Below, in pieces: positions 24,504 to 44,237 of a stretch of 64,000 nt of DNA. The DNA lies in assembly GCA_028673005.1 (NCBI GenBank), contig CM054113.1:40428117-40492116 (forward strand). The letters are read 5' to 3'. The notes below the pieces were generated by a model, which ran no database searches, was not told the origin of the DNA, and saw only the letters and a list, made by a program, of their open reading frames with translations. Made by a program: the position numbers and the translations under genes. Every line of letters starts with the position of its first letter. The stretch's first letter is position 1. The stretch is from Tanypteryx hageni (Eukaryota > Arthropoda > Insecta > Odonata > Petaluridae).

Positions 24504-24761
24504 CGGAAAGTGTGATAAAATCAGTTATTTATTATTCTAAGTTATATAAGTTTGCGTAGCTATCCCGTTTGATCGTTAGCAAACAGAACGAAGTCAGCTC
24601 AATGATCAGGGCTGGAAAAATTCAGGATGCCATGTTGCCATAAAACCTATCTTGGCGCAAAGTTTTCCAATTTTATTGTGATCTCTACATAAAAATTATG
24701 TCGGCTGGCATGTGTAAGGTTAAAGAAGAGAGTATCTTACGTATAATAGTGTAAATAATAT
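24504..24761 (+). repeat. Diverged direct duplication, second copy, unit 1
   Basis: This is the partner of 24121-24381, offset by 383 bases. Confidence 0.75.
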
Positions 24762-25824
24762 CCCCAAACTTTTTACTAGGCTCCAGAACTTAGTTGTTTT
24801 GAGTTATACTTCCCCCTAATCCTCGTAGGTAATAATAGCCCTTGCAAGTGAGTGATTAAAGCTGTATCGTCGCCAGATTTTTTGCGGCGCAGAGTTCCGA
24901 TCTAGTTGCCAGACTCTTCCAACTCCATCTTGTCCGCTAGGTGAATTGCAGGGTAACTTGTAGATGTAGATAGGCCGTGTGCTGTTTACCGCTAACTCTC
25001 GTAAATAGAAAACGAACTGAGTGCTCTTCATTCAGCCGCCAATTCTCTTGCCTTAGCAATGAAAGTGACGTCACGCCAGGGGAAGACGCTTCAGTGTCCA
25101 GCCTTAAAAAATAAATGACTTCGTTTTGGTTTCCCCCCGGAGAAGATGAGGCAGTTGAGAGGCTTTGACCAATTTGTTCTTGTAAATAGCCGGTCCAGGG
25201 TGTTTTTATCCTAAATGAATGGCTTAAAAATGTATATTTTGACCAGATACCGTGCGCTCGATGATATTAATATTTCGTTAAATATATCTATGAATTTAAT
25301 TTGTGGAAAGCCATGGTAGAATTTGATTTTTAACGTATTACTATTAGAATGTGATGAATATAGAAATTTTTTGGGCAAGCGTTATTTTTCGCGGCATATA
25401 AATTAGGCACATTCAAGAATATATTCCGCTTTATTCATCCATGAATGGTCTAAAAACGTTCCATCGATTTTCGTAATTTTTTGACGAAAACGTTTTAACA
25501 TTTAACTATATAGATGCTGTCTGCGAGAGACCGCCAAAATTATAGTGTCAAATTACCGCCTAGTATATATTTTACAAACAAAGTGAATATAATTTTTTTA
25601 TTACTTAACCCATGGCATTATTTAACGTGGAGAACCAAATTGTAGATGTAGATATTGATATAATCATAATAAATTAATAAAGAGTGGCGGTCTGGAAGAG
25701 CGCACCGCAGATACGTGTTCGTAATTTCACCGCAGTAGTTAAATGTTTAAGATGGTACGGAGGGTGCAATAACGGTCGAAGTACTATGAAGTGTCGTTTC
25801 ACCCGCTCCACTCTTCCTCTTCAG
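24762..25824. other. Presumed intron or 5' region before SCaMC helix-1 exon
   Basis: This stretch holds the CCAAT/CRE pair listed separately and ends in the polypyrimidine tract and CAG acceptor at 25824. An in-frame ATG at 25786 would allow translation to start without splicing. The counterpart is at 51821-52883. Confidence 0.5.
25038..25073 (+). promoter_or_regulatory. CCAAT box plus consensus CRE (TGACGTCA)
   Basis: A CCAAT at 25039-25043 is followed 23 bases later by a full palindromic CREB/ATF site TGACGTCA (25066-25073), about 750 bases upstream of the first certain SCaMC exon. It could mark an alternative promoter for transcripts starting at ATG 25786. This is motif evidence only. The copy in unit 2 is at 52097-52132. 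Confidence 0.22.
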
Positions 25825-32160
<6,336 letters not shown>

Positions 32161-32280
32161 TTAGGATGTTTTATTTATTTAAAGAAATTGTGTTTAAATT
32201 CATAAGTATTCTATTTGACTTGAAAGGCTTTCGCAGCGTTGCTGAATGCTGGTGGAGGGTTACGGGTTTCGCTGCGTTGG

Positions 32281-32838
32281 CGGCCCCTTCATCCGGCGGA
32301 ACTAAAAAACCGAAAGAGAAACCTTCGGGGGAACGACCAAAGCCCACAGCCTACGCAAAAATTCCCTTCATCGCCGGGACATCAGAACGCATAGCCAGGG
32401 TTCTACGAAAAGAAAATATCGTCGTCCGTTTTAACACGCTAAGAAAAGTAAAAGAAGAACTTCCGTCTGCGAAAGATGCACTCGACCCGCTAACATCTGA
32501 AGGAGTCCACAGGATTCCAAGCAGCTGCGGACACGTATACGTCGGACAAACAGGACGATCCATTCGCTGCCGCTTAGCCGAACATAAACGGGCCATGATG
32601 AATAAGAAATGGAGGGAGTCGGCCATAGCGGAACACTTCACCTCCGGCCCGGGACATAAAATCACGCTCGAGGAAACGCAATTGCTCGCGAAAGAAGATC
32701 GATATTTTCCGAGGTGAATTCGCGAAGCTATTGAAATCGAAAAACATCCATTCAATTTCAACCGGGACGACGGTTTGCACATCAGCCCAACATGGAAGCG
32801 ACTCTTCCAACGGAAACGTGAAAGGGAAGAAAAATACG
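32281..32838 (+). pseudogene. GIY-YIG endonuclease fragment in left Penelope repeat, unit 2
   Basis: This is the copy of 4313-4870 with the same in-frame TGA (32715-32717) and the same histidine in place of the GIY tyrosine. Confidence 0.85.
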
Positions 32839-33316
32839 TTGGAGCAACCGCCAAAGAGAAAGGGATAGCAACTCGAACGAGCCAATCAGCGATGGACAAC
32901 GGTTAAACTAGGAAGACCGAGCGGATATAAAAGCTGATCCCTACCATCGGATCTCATCGATCGGCTCATCGAAAACATTGATCGATCGATCAATCGATCA
33001 TTCGCCGGCTTATGGTCAGCGACTCAACAATAACGAACTCCTCTAGCTATTCCGTTGCTCTGGCTGGTGTTTGGAAAATCCCCCTGGGGAGGAAGTACTG
33101 TAATCCGCTGTGGCCCAGACCTACCAGGGCCTTCTAAGCGTGACCAGGATCTACTCAGGGGTAAACCGCACGCCTTGCTGCGAGCGGAGCACCTGGGGGA
33201 ACCTTGCACGGTCACACTTTCTCTCTTGCAGCGGGGGGTGGCTAACATAGGTCCACCTTCTCACCCGCACATCGTGTTCTTTTGACTATTCGGACAGGTG
33301 GCAGTTGGTAGGCTAG

Positions 33317-34921
33317 AGGGGAAGGGCTTCAGCCCCCTCAACTTTAAACCCGCTCTGCGAAATATCGCTGCTCAGATCACCGCCGGCAAAAAAGGTACAA
33401 CATAGGACGATTCCTCCTAGGACGAACGTCGATACATCATTACCCAGTAATATCAAACACATCCTCTTCGGAAAAGATTTTAAGATTGACGCCGGTCCAA
33501 ACGACCGGAAAATTGACTCCCAATATCTGAGATCGAAAGACCGGCTAGTAATTCTTGACAGCACACCAAGCCAAGGGAAACCAACTGACGAAGGCCTTTT
33601 CAAGGGCCAAAACAACAACGATAACTCCCAACTAGCCCCTATCCAAGAGGATGCTGATACACGAGCTAGAAAGTCCATTGGCACGGGCACCTTTCAACAG
33701 CCAAAGAAGAAGCGGAAGACAAAATTTAAGCCATACTTCACCGCTGCCGAGACTATTGCCGTCCAACACTAAACGGTAGAAACCAACAACCGCTACGACC
33801 CGCTCCTCAGAGACGCTAATACAGACGTCACTCCGGGGCCTGCTTCTAGCTCCCCTCCCGCCGAGCCATCCCAGACAAGTCTACCTAAGCCGCCAGCAAT
33901 TCTATTATATGAATTGGCAGACTTCCGGAAATTTATAACAGCCGTCATGAGTGTCATAAAGGACCACTCTTTCCAAGTGACATCACGTAGGCAATATACC
34001 AGGCTACAGCTAACCAATATAGAAGACCACAAAAGTGTGCAGACTATGTTAAGAGAAGAACAAGCACAGTTCTCCACCTGGGGAACCAAAGAGGAAAAAA
34101 CCCTTAGCTTTACCATAAGAGGGCTTTATACAATAATGGAAGAATCTTATCTCAAGGAAATTCTGGAGGACATGAAGGTTCCAGTCTTACGCACTCGTCA
34201 GATTCGCCGAGCTTACAAATCACCCCTAGGGACATTCGTAGTATCAACCCTCGCCACAGCCCAAGGATGGGACCCAAAAGATTTCCTCCGATGGACTTCC
34301 ATCGGGAATTTTTGAGTCCACATTCTACGATACCGACATGAAGAACCACAGATGTGCTTCCAATGCAATCGTTTCGGACATTCATCAACGTTCTGCCCAG
34401 CGGCACCTCGATGCTATAACTGTGGCGGCCTCCACCTGAAGAAAACCTGCCCGAAGAAAAAGGAGGATGGTCCTGCCACATGCTGTAACTGTGGAGGCCA
34501 ACATCCCGCCTTCTATAAGACCTGCCCGGTATACCAACGAGAGGCAAGGAAATGGTTTAAATCGCTGGAAACCTCTCAGCCCCAGATGGCACCCCCTGCC
34601 TATATACCGGAACCAGCTCCAAGAGGCAACGCTTGGGGCAGCAAAAGAAAGAACGCAGCACATCCACACCAAAATTCGGACTTCCCACCACTCCTGCCTC
34701 CCGCAGCCACAAACGGCGAGACGATACAGGAACCCAACGTCACCCTTCGCCACAGACAGATACCACCTCAACCTGAACCAACTACAGATAATCCATCTTT
34801 CCTCCCGTCAACGGATTCGGCCCTAACCTCCCTCCTTACATCAGTCCTGCAGAAACAAATCGCGGCCCTTGGACAAGTGCTTGCCCAACTGTCCGGCCAA
34901 ATACTGACTATGCATGGATAA
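33317..34921 (+). pseudogene. Non-LTR ORF1 (gag-like), broken, unit 2
   Basis: This is the copy of 5349-6953 with the same two in-frame stops. It has lysine where units 1 and 3 have glutamine (codon within 33927-33931). Confidence 0.85.
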
Positions 34922-35243
34922 GAACACCCAGCTCTCCGGAATAGTCCTTATCACCTGGAACTGCAACGGTGGTATAAGAACAAAAACACCTGAACTGCTA
35001 GCTTTCCTCCAGGGAAACAACGTCGCAGTAGCTCTTATACACGAAACACACCTTAAGCCATCTTGGAAATGGGCGGCACCCGGATTCAAGGTATTTCGAA
35101 CAGACAGGGAGGGCAGACTAGGAGGAGGAACAGCCATCCTTGTTAGAGAGGACATTTCAGCATATGAAGTAACGATTCCACAGAAAAGACATCGGAAGCT
35201 ACAGCCGCCATTCTTCATACAGCGAGTGGACCTGTCCAATTAG
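34914..35243 (+). pseudogene. Non-LTR ORF2 endonuclease fragment, unit 2
   Basis: This is the copy of 6946-7275, identical in translation. Confidence 0.85.
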
Positions 35244-35790
35244 CATCCTGCTACCTCCCAGCCCAGCCACTGAAAGCTTAACCGCACAGTAGTTGAAAGC
35301 TCTCACTTAGGCAAATTCATACAGCTGACGGGATCTCATTTCATCTCCTGAAGATGCAGACTGCAATGTATGCGAAACGTCGAGAGCCAGAAATGCCGCC
35401 AACGCAGCGAAACCCAAAAACCTCCACCAGCATTCAGCAACGCTGCGAAAGCCTTCAACTCAAATTGATATCCCTCTACGGGGAGAACATCCAGAGGAAT
35501 TGAAGGAGATTCGAGCGTCTCCACAAACAGAAGTGCAAGCTTTTGTCATCACTCGCCTTTTTCAACAAGCCAAGCACTCCTGCGTAAACGCATACGCTCC
35601 ACGAGTTACGCGCTTCTCCAATGCGCTCATAATCTCTATCATCACCACCTAGAGCTCGCCTCCGTTATGTCTCACGAAGACTGAGAACAAAGCGACCATA
35701 TCACCACCACCTCAACCAAAACCCAGTGGTCTTTCAAGGATAAGCAGGTTAAGAAATTTTAAAATCTCCATAAGAATCAACATCCAGATC

Positions 35791-36535
35791 GGACGCCGAG
35801 CCACGACTAGATGATTTACAACCTAACGGACATCAATTTCTCCGATGCAGCAAAATCAGTCTTAGCGAAAGGTCTGAACATCGCTATTGCTCCCAACAAA
35901 ATATCTAATGAAGAAATTGTCTGGGAGTGGAAGCGGCCATCCGAAATCTGAATTCTGAATTCTGAATCTGAGGTGGCGCGTATTATTCGTAAAGCAAGAC
36001 CACCATCCTCCAACATCTCAACAGCCGAAAGACAGGCCATCAAAGTTTTGAAAAACAACAAAAGCATCTTGATTTTACAGGCAGATAAGCGAAACGCCAC
36101 CTTAATCATCTCCTCGGAGGATTACGACGAGAAGATCCGCAATCTGCTGGACGATCCAACTTACTCCACACTCAAAGGCGACCCGACGATGAAAACCGAA
36201 AGGAAAAACATAGAGCTGATTAAGAAACCCTCTATACATATATAAACCAAAGTAACCTACCGTCGTCATCATCCAGGCCTACACGACTATATGGGTTACC
36301 AAAAATACACAAGAACGACGTTCCTCTGAGACACATCGTCCGCGCCATCGGCTCCCCAACATATCGGGCTGTCAAAATACTTCGCACGCAGCTTACAGAC
36401 GTACGCAGGCGGAACGGAATCGCACGTGAAGAATTCAGCACATTTTATAGAAAGGCAAAACGACAAGAAAGTATCGGAGAACGATATTCTAGTAAGCTTT
36501 GACGTGATCTCACTCTTCACTAAGGTTCCCATAAA
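35791..36535 (+). pseudogene. Penelope reverse-transcriptase N-terminal block, first copy, unit 2
   Basis: This is the counterpart of 7823-8560, 7 bp longer because GAATTCT is duplicated near 35950. Confidence 0.8.
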
Positions 36536-37540
36536 GGACGCCGAGCCATGAAAAGACGATTTACATCCTAACGGACGTCAATTTCTCCGATGCAGCAAAA
36601 TCAGTCTTAGCGAAAGGTCTGAACTTCGCTATCGCTCCCAACAAAATACCTAAGGAAGAAATTGTCGTGGGAGTGGAAGCGGCCATCCGAAATCTGAAAT
36701 CGAACCAAGCAGAAGAAATGCGCCAAGAGGTGGCGCATATTATTCGTAAAGCAAGACCGCCAACCTCCAACATCTCAACAGCCGAAAGTCAGGCCTTCAC
36801 AGATTTGAAAAACAAGAAAAGTATCGTGATTTTATCGTCTGATAAGGGAAACGCCACCGTAATCATCTCCAAGGAGGACTACGACGAGAAGATCCGCAAT
36901 TTGCTGGACAATCCAACTTACTCCACACTAAAAGGCGACCCGACGATGAAAACCGAAAGGAAAATCCGAGAGTTGATTTAGAAATCCTCAATACCTATTT
37001 AAGACCAACGGAATTTACTGCCGTCATCATCCAGGCCTCCACAACTGTTTGGGTTACCAAAAATACACAAGAACGACGTTCCTCTGAGACCCATCGTCAG
37101 CGCCATCGGCTCCCCAACACATCGGCTGTCAAAATACTTCGCACGCAGCTTACAGACGTACGTAGGCGGAACGGAATCGCACGTGAAGAATTCAGCACAT
37201 TTCATAGAAAGGCTAAACGACATGAAAGTTTCGGAGAACGATATTCTTGTAAGCTTTGACGTGACCTCACTCTTCACTAAGGTTCCTATAAAGGACTCCA
37301 TCGAAATCTTGAAGGAGCTTATACATCATGGACTGCCGGTAGACTATCCGTAGTTAACAGAATTCTGCCTCACCAACAACTACTTCCTGTGGAACGGACA
37401 ATTTTACGACCAGAAGGAGGGAGCAGATATGGTCTGTCCTCTATCCCCCGTCATAGCCAATCTATATATGGAGCATTTCTAGTCTAAGGCGCTAGTATCA
37501 TGTGGTCCTCAACCTTCATGCTGGCTGCGTTACGTGGATG
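36536..37540 (+). pseudogene. Penelope reverse transcriptase, main block, unit 2
   Basis: This is the counterpart of 8561-9565 with the same stops and the same break after YVD. Confidence 0.85.
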
Positions 37541-39189
37541 CAGGGGTATGAAACTCTTATGGGAGAATAGATTCCCAGCTTTTACACGTAGTTCACCATG
37601 CTAAGGTGTCCGCGATAGGCGCTGCAGTCGCAGTCGGCTCTCTCTCTCACTCATTTTCAACCTCTATTTCTCTCTCTCTCTCTCTCTACCGCATCACCAC
37701 AGCGCCACACGTTCCTTGTGTCTCGTAACGGAACAGCGGCCATTTTTCTTGAAAAAAGTTGGCCATTGCTTATTGAGAGGTTGTCAGTTACTCTGATTTT
37801 GTCAAGTAGATATATAGTAGATATGCATTCATCACTGTTTAAGAAAACGTGACGGAATGATTTTGTTCTGATGTCCAATCAACAGGTAAATCTTAAAAAT
37901 ATCATATATTTTTGAAAAAAAGATTAACGAAATAGTTCTACGAATAGTTATGTGAATTCGTTTTGTGAGAATGCTTTTATATTTTCTTAACAGATACCTC
38001 CAATGGATATATCTTCTAGGAAGGAAGGAAAGAAATTTCTCTCTTTTGTTGGTGTACGAGAAGCATTTTGAGAGGAAATATTTCTCATTTTCAGGTGTTA
38101 AGCCTCGCTTACTTCACCTAGCTGTGTCGTCCATTGCCCAGGCCGTGAATATGGTTCGTGTCAGTTCACAAAATAAGCAGTAATTTTCTGTATAAAACTT
38201 CTCGCGGTTATCAGTAGATTATAGTGAGTTTTATAAGTTAAACTGCAACAGAGACGCCAGAGGATAGAATTGTGCTTGTAATAGAATGAAATAAGTGTAC
38301 CATAGCGATGTCTCATTGTTTTAATTTGAAATATTTTGAATTTACAGAAATTGTTAACTTGAATATTTCTTGTTTCTCATTATGCATTTGTTTATAATCC
38401 TAGACATAATTCTTCTTTGTTTCAAAACATTTAGAAATATGTATATATTTTTCGATCGAGAAATTGAAATCTCTATATCAAAAGTTTTCCTTATTATATG
38501 ATGAATACATATAGATCTTAAATGGTCTAACTGTAACTGCTGTGAACACGTAAACGTCAGCAAATACAACTGTGCTTGGAATAAATTATAGATAAAGTGC
38601 ACATTTTCTAGTGCAATGTGATGTGTTTAATTTTACAAATGGTAATGTGATCATCATAGAAACATTGTTTATGGGCCGTAAGCGCATTTGCCTTATTTTA
38701 CATTTATTGCAACATTTGAAGCATGCCCATTGCCTCCTGCATCAATTTCATTAGGTTTAGCATGTTTAATGATTGACATTCTTAGAAATTCATTTTCGCT
38801 CTTTTTACAGGTGCAACAGAAAGAGAATGTGTTCCAGGGCCGAAGAAATCACTTTACAAATAGAGTTTTGCTTGATCCACAAATTCATTCATGACGTGAA
38901 AGTTTGACGTTTTTCGTCGTCCACGTGAATTTCCTTTAAATACGTTTCATGCATAAAAGGTATTAACGTTATAAAATTCTGTTACAATAATTCATTTTTA
39001 TATCTGGATTGTATAATATTTATGTAAAAATACCTCACTGTTATGTAATTTGATAATGACTTTGTACTCTCGTAATGTGTGATATATGGTAATAAGTTCT
39101 ATTTCTTATATGCAATTTTTTCATTTAAGTCCATTTAATCTGTTAAATTTCTGTTAAGTTTCCGGTCTTTCCGTAGGGGTACTAGTCTT
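37541..39189. mobile_element. 1.65-kb insertion splitting the Penelope YVDD codons, unit 2
   Basis: This is the counterpart of 9566-11220, 6 bp shorter in the (CT)n run, with two single-base differences noticed near 38874 and 39006. Confidence 0.6.
37669..37687. repeat. (CT)n microsatellite, 19 bases in unit 2
   Basis: This is the shorter allele of the run at 9694-9718. Confidence 0.9.
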
Positions 39190-39688
39190 TGCGTGAATGA
39201 CACATTCGTCATTTGGCCCCATGGGACAAATAAACTTCATGAGTTCCACCGTCAACTCAACCAAGTCCACCCGGCCATCCAGTTCACCATGGAAGTCGAA
39301 GAGAACGGCACCCTACCATTTCTCGACGTCATGGTGAAGAAGAGACCTGACGGAAGCCTTGGACACAGCGTATTTCGGAAAAAACGCATACTGACCGTTA
39401 CCTGCATGCTGCCTCTCATCACCATCCTCAGCAGAAGGCATCAAAAATCAAGACCCTGATGCACCGAAAAAAGACGGTCTCCGATCCCGAGTCGCTAAAA
39501 GACGAAGAAGAGCATATAAGAAGGGCACTTATGAATAATGGCTACAGTCACCCCTTCATCCGGCGGAACATAAAACCGAAGCAAAAACCTTCGGTGGAAC
39601 GACCAAAGCCCACAGCCTACGCAAAAATTCCCTTCATCGCCGGGACATCAGAACGCATAGACAGGGCTCTACAAAAAGAAAATATCGT
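39190..39688 (+). pseudogene. Penelope RT C-terminus, endonuclease deleted, unit 2
   Basis: This matches 11221-11719 and then stops. The GIY-YIG domain is removed by the deletion at 39689. Confidence 0.87.
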
Positions 39689-39694
39689 ACAGTT
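39689..39694. other. Deletion scar with 6-bp filler (unit 2 only)
   Basis: Unit 1 bases 11720-12635 are missing. In their place is ACAGTT, directly followed by another ACAGTT that is the true right flank (unit 1 12636-12641). The filler thus copies the adjacent 6 bases, the pattern left by template-slippage end joining. The net loss is 910 bp. Confidence 0.9.
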
Positions 39695-40621
39695 ACAGTT
39701 TGAAAGTATTACGCAAATTATCTGATGGCTGAATCTTGAATGTTGTGCCAAGCAATAGTCGACATTGTTATAACTATCTAATAAAAAACATTCACCTTCT
39801 ACATGCATCTACTTATGAGTAGGTTGTGTTGAAAAGATTTCAGCATATTCTGATGCATTAACTAGTGCATTTATTTATTTTTATTAAATTAATATCTCCG
39901 CATATATAAATTATCCCTTCATGAATAACCAAAAGTGGGTAAATGATACCAGCAAAGTGGTTAATGAACTCCCAAAAGCTGTGATGTCAAGCAACAGTTA
40001 CATTTATTTGTGCCTTCTGGCAGTATAGGATGGTCGAGGGTATTTAATAACACACATAATTTTCATTATTGTGAAATTCTAAAAAAAGAACAGATAGAAC
40101 ACTTAGCATTGATTGTTGTGTGTTCCTTGACTAAGTGTAATTTTAGTTAAGAATTATAATGTACTCCACTATATTCCATATACTGTCAATGCTTAAGCAT
40201 CTAAATATCTTTTGTGCATTTCACAAAATTAAATTTTAACCTTAATAAAACAGAAACGTCAACCCGAAGAAGGATTTTCACATAGATTAAACAAGTTACA
40301 AGCTGTTATACACAAAAGATAAAATCTTGTTTAATGGCATGTCTTAATTGTACAATATTATACATCAATGCCTTTTAAGGTTGCATTTAAATCTACTTTC
40401 AAGTCATTCCAACAAGCTCTTTTACAATAAGCATTACATTGTTAATTGCCTGCATATAACTGTTGTGAATCAATGACCAATGTATCATCAATATTTTTAT
40501 CTTGTAACTTCTGGCTGAAACTGAGTACCCAATACAGTTTCCAGTGTTTACAATATTACACTAATAAATTTGTGTTTTAATTTTGAGACTTTGTATTTGT
40601 TCAAATGTGGTGTTAAATTTC

Positions 40622-40855
40622 CTACCTTGTTATCCTCTCTTTGACAACGACAAAATGTTGCCCCTTGAAATGCTCAAGCCCTTCTACCACATCAAGGTAC
40701 AAAGGACAACCAAGTAACATCAGGTGGTGATAATTTTCATGTGTAGAATATGGGTTGTGTAGTATTTGTTTTAATATTTGAGAATCGTGAAAAAAAATAA
40801 TGTCGTGTTGAAGCGGAAATTTTAAAGTTATTTTGAACTTGGTGCACATACCCAA
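40622..40855 (-). CDS. Possible minus-strand coding exon, unrecognised, unit 2
   Basis: This is the counterpart of 13563-13796, identical in translation. Confidence 0.22.
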   Translation of the reverse strand: MGMCTKFKITLKFPLQHDIIFFHDSQILKQILHNPYSTHENYHHLMLLGCPLYLDVVEGLEHFKGQHFVVVKERITR

Positions 40856-41896
40856 ATAAAAATCTCCATCAATATGTTGATGCGGCCGTTATAATTATTT
40901 AAAATTTAAACAAATAGATAAATATTATTTCACTACTAGATAGGGTACAACTTTAAAATTTGGCAAAAATGTGTGGTTTTAGTATCCTACTGTGAAAAAA
41001 GTATAATATTCTTGAAATTGCAAAATTTAGGGATTGGTTTACTACATTATAGTTACACAAGGAAAGAATGAAAATCGGTTAAGAGGTGAAATCTTTAGAA
41101 TTAAAAATATATTTCCAATGACGAAATGTGTCTCTAAAAAATGAATGTTTTTTCAAGGTGAGTATGCAAGCACCTTTTACTATTTTACTCGGGCGACTTT
41201 AACATTGGGAGCCAGACACGCTGACCACCCCTCAGCCGAGGACGGCTGAAGTGGGGCCGTTAAGAATGACAAATCAAACGAAAAGACAGATGGGAAAGAG
41301 GTATGGTGGAGAGAGGAGGAGGAAAATAGGAAATATCTCGCCATAAAGTCACCAAAAGGAATTCTTTCAATGGTGTTTTCGGAATGGATTGGAGAAATCT
41401 TTTAAATACAAACTCGCTAGTGAGGAAAAAATGAATAAATTTTGATTGTTCCAGAAAAAAATCTATTGCCTTTGGCATAAAAAGTCGTTAACATATGGTA
41501 AAAATTACTGTTATGAGCGTTTTCCAAGAGATGTTTCGTGAAGTAGCAAATGGGTGACAGAAATTCAAAATATAATTCGTGTTCACTTATCCTCTTCTCA
41601 AAACTTGGTTGCTGTTTGCGGTACCACGAATGTCACCCAAGTTCTGGTACTTTCCAATACTGGACAACTTTTTTAAGTAGTCTTTAGCCTTTAGAAATAT
41701 CTTGAAAAGTCAAATTAATGACACCAACTTTTATATGCACTAAAAATTAAGCAATAAATATTAAATTAACATGATTGAGTGGTACGGAGTGTAAAAATGG
41801 TTTTGGGTGAATAGAAATTGTTAGACAAAGAAATAAATTTCGCTATAAAATACTTAACCGCACATAATTATTTTCAATATATAGTACATTTGGTTC

Positions 41897-42083
41897 TTTT
41901 CTGTCTCTATCTCTCTCCCCCTCTACCCCGCTCTCTCCCCTTCTCCCTCTTCCTCTCCCTCCACTCTCCCACCCTCTCCACCCACTCCCCTCCCTATCCC
42001 CTTAACCCCCCCATACCATTCCCCCTTCCCATCCCACTCCCTTTCCAACGCCCTCCCCTCCCCCTCTCACGCTCTCTCTCCTC
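41897..42083 (+). repeat. Polypyrimidine (CT-rich) tract, unit 2
   Basis: This is the counterpart of 14838-15024, of the same length but with clustered substitutions around 41997-42030. Confidence 0.9.
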
Positions 42084-43032
42084 AAGCGGGTGCTGAACAT
42101 TTCAAATATATTGAGCTGCTACAAATAAAACATTGGAAGGCAGTTTTGGTTTTCATTTTTGGACGTGCGACGGTCCAGGACGGTATAACTGCAACATGTC
42201 GTAGGAAATTTCCGAAACCGTGTGAAAGAACTGTCCCGAAAAAAATTACGTGGACACAGGCAAGCGGTTTTTCAGACCGGCAACGAAACTAAACCCGCTC
42301 TAGTACGCACAGGTCCAAAGCTAGAAGGCAACTACCGTGAAGTAAACAAAGCCACCTCCAGGATACAAAGCTAAACAAAACCTCAAAGGCCTAAATGATC
42401 CATGGACCATTAAATAGACTATTGAAATTTTTCTTGTGGTCTGAGAGACCGATGCCTGTGGTTACGGGTTAACGTGCTTTCATCTTGGGCATTTTTCAAA
42501 TTTTGTCATACAACAACAAACGCCGCCGAACGAGAAAATTTCAATTGCAATTGTATGTCCAGTAGGTATTGTTATTGTTTTTATGCGGTAACTTGATGGT
42601 ACAGAATTAGGGGCGAAGATAGTTCTCGTCGTTGAGGGTCCTCGGCTTTGTAATGTTTGAATACAGCTACTTTAACGCTGCGGTTCTCCAAGTGTGCTCC
42701 GCGGACCACTGTTGGGCTTCGAGTGTCTTTCAGGTGGTCCGCGGGCTGCCGGAAAATGAAACTTACAAATGCCGATCACTAAAGTCGAAGCCATGCGTGA
42801 GACCTAACCAGAAGCTGTATCGCGAGCAACGTCACACTACTGGACCGACTCACGTTATTAATTATATTAAAACAGTTCCATAATTTACTCCTTTATTCGA
42901 AATCGATTCGTTCGTGTAGCTCAACCAATTTCACCTAAACGTTGAAAAAGTATTTAGGACAGTTATCTGAGAGAAAGGTTTAACTAACACTTGGCGCCAC
43001 ATTCGTCCCGAGTGGCACTGAGGCGCTGAGTC

Positions 43033-44009
43033 TGGGGTTCCACCTCTTCCGGAATTCTGGGAGTCTCCCGGAATTAACCAATCTTAGATACATTTCTCCC
43101 GGAATCTGGTAGAACTTTTCCGGCAGCCCAAAATCTTCGAAATTGAATTTACCTAGTACTAATTTGAGATTTTGATAGAATCCTATCCATTGATGCCATT
43201 GAAGTGATAAATAATGTACAAATATGCTCTTTATACAGGAGCATGTTGGTTACCACGCTAACGTGCCAATAAAGGTTCGTCTGATTTTTATTTTTATTTA
43301 AACCAATTATTATACATTCAATATTGTTTTAGATTTCATTCCAAAAGTAAATGGAGATGACGGAGTATTAAATAATAGTGTAACGCTTGTGTTTTAAGCT
43401 TCAGTATCCACCGCAGCTTGTGACCGTTGTTCAATGCTATTAACGAATCGTGCTGTGAAGTTCGAAGCAAATTAAATGTGGACCATGTCAAGACTGAAAT
43501 TCACGTATGAACCAATTTTAAATACTCTTTTAAAGATATCCATGCCCTTTTACTATCAAAACCAGATCTTTTGGAGACTGCTCGATGTTGTTCGAATAAC
43601 AAATTCAAATGAAATATTACTACTGAAGTAACGCTATTTTTAAGATTTATTTATTATATTTCATATAATAAAGCAAAACTGACGTTATATATTAATATAT
43701 TTTCTAAATAAAAAATACAATTATTCTATGTTCTCATTAGGTGTTTTTTAACCTACAAACGATATCGCGGTTAACTATTCATATGGATATCGCCCGGAAT
43801 CAGCCGTTTTCAACGTGACAACTCTAACTTTAAAAATAAAACGAGATTAAATAATCATTATTGATTTTACTAATAACTAAATAAAATAAGTTTCATTGGT
43901 CACTTTAGTTGTTTTTCGACCTAGAGAAAATACTCCCGGATTCTCCCGGAATTTTCTATCATGAAAAGGAAATCTCCCGGAATCAACTACTCATAAGGTG
44001 GCAACCCTG
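43033..44009 (+). mobile_element. hAT-like non-autonomous element, left copy, unit 2
   Basis: This is the counterpart of 15974-16950. Confidence 0.6.
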
Positions 44010-44237
44010 GGTGAGTCCCTTCCTACTTATTTCCTTTTATATCTCGCATATCATTCTTCCGCTGTTACTAAATTTCATTTTTTTATATTTTCTCAGATGT
44101 GCTGATTCAAGTCGGTTGATGCTCATTTTACTCCTATGGAATTCACGTCCCTGATTTCTGAAATTCTTACAACTACAGATAATATTTTCTCTTCACACAA
44201 GAGACGTCTTGAAAATTTGCTCGTAGAAACAGGAAAC

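Larger units (their letters stand above)
32958..35330 (+). mobile_element. Non-LTR retroelement with gag and truncated ORF2 (HAL1-like), unit 2
   Basis: This is the counterpart of 4990-7362. It differs at 33927-33930, changing a gag glutamine to lysine, and at 33783. Confidence 0.8.
32213..39688 (+). mobile_element. Composite Penelope-like element, unit 2, 3' end deleted
   Basis: The layout is as in unit 1, with the nested non-LTR element at 32958-35330 and the 1.65-kb insertion at 37541-39189. The 3' end, including most of the GIY-YIG domain, the right terminal repeat and the right target duplication, is removed by the deletion joined at 39689. Confidence 0.88.

Noticed and set aside
12636..25824. 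EF-hand exons of SCaMC
   Set aside because: I looked for the DxDxDG loop pattern in open segments upstream of the helix-1 exon and saw none. Very short exons could still be missed by eye.
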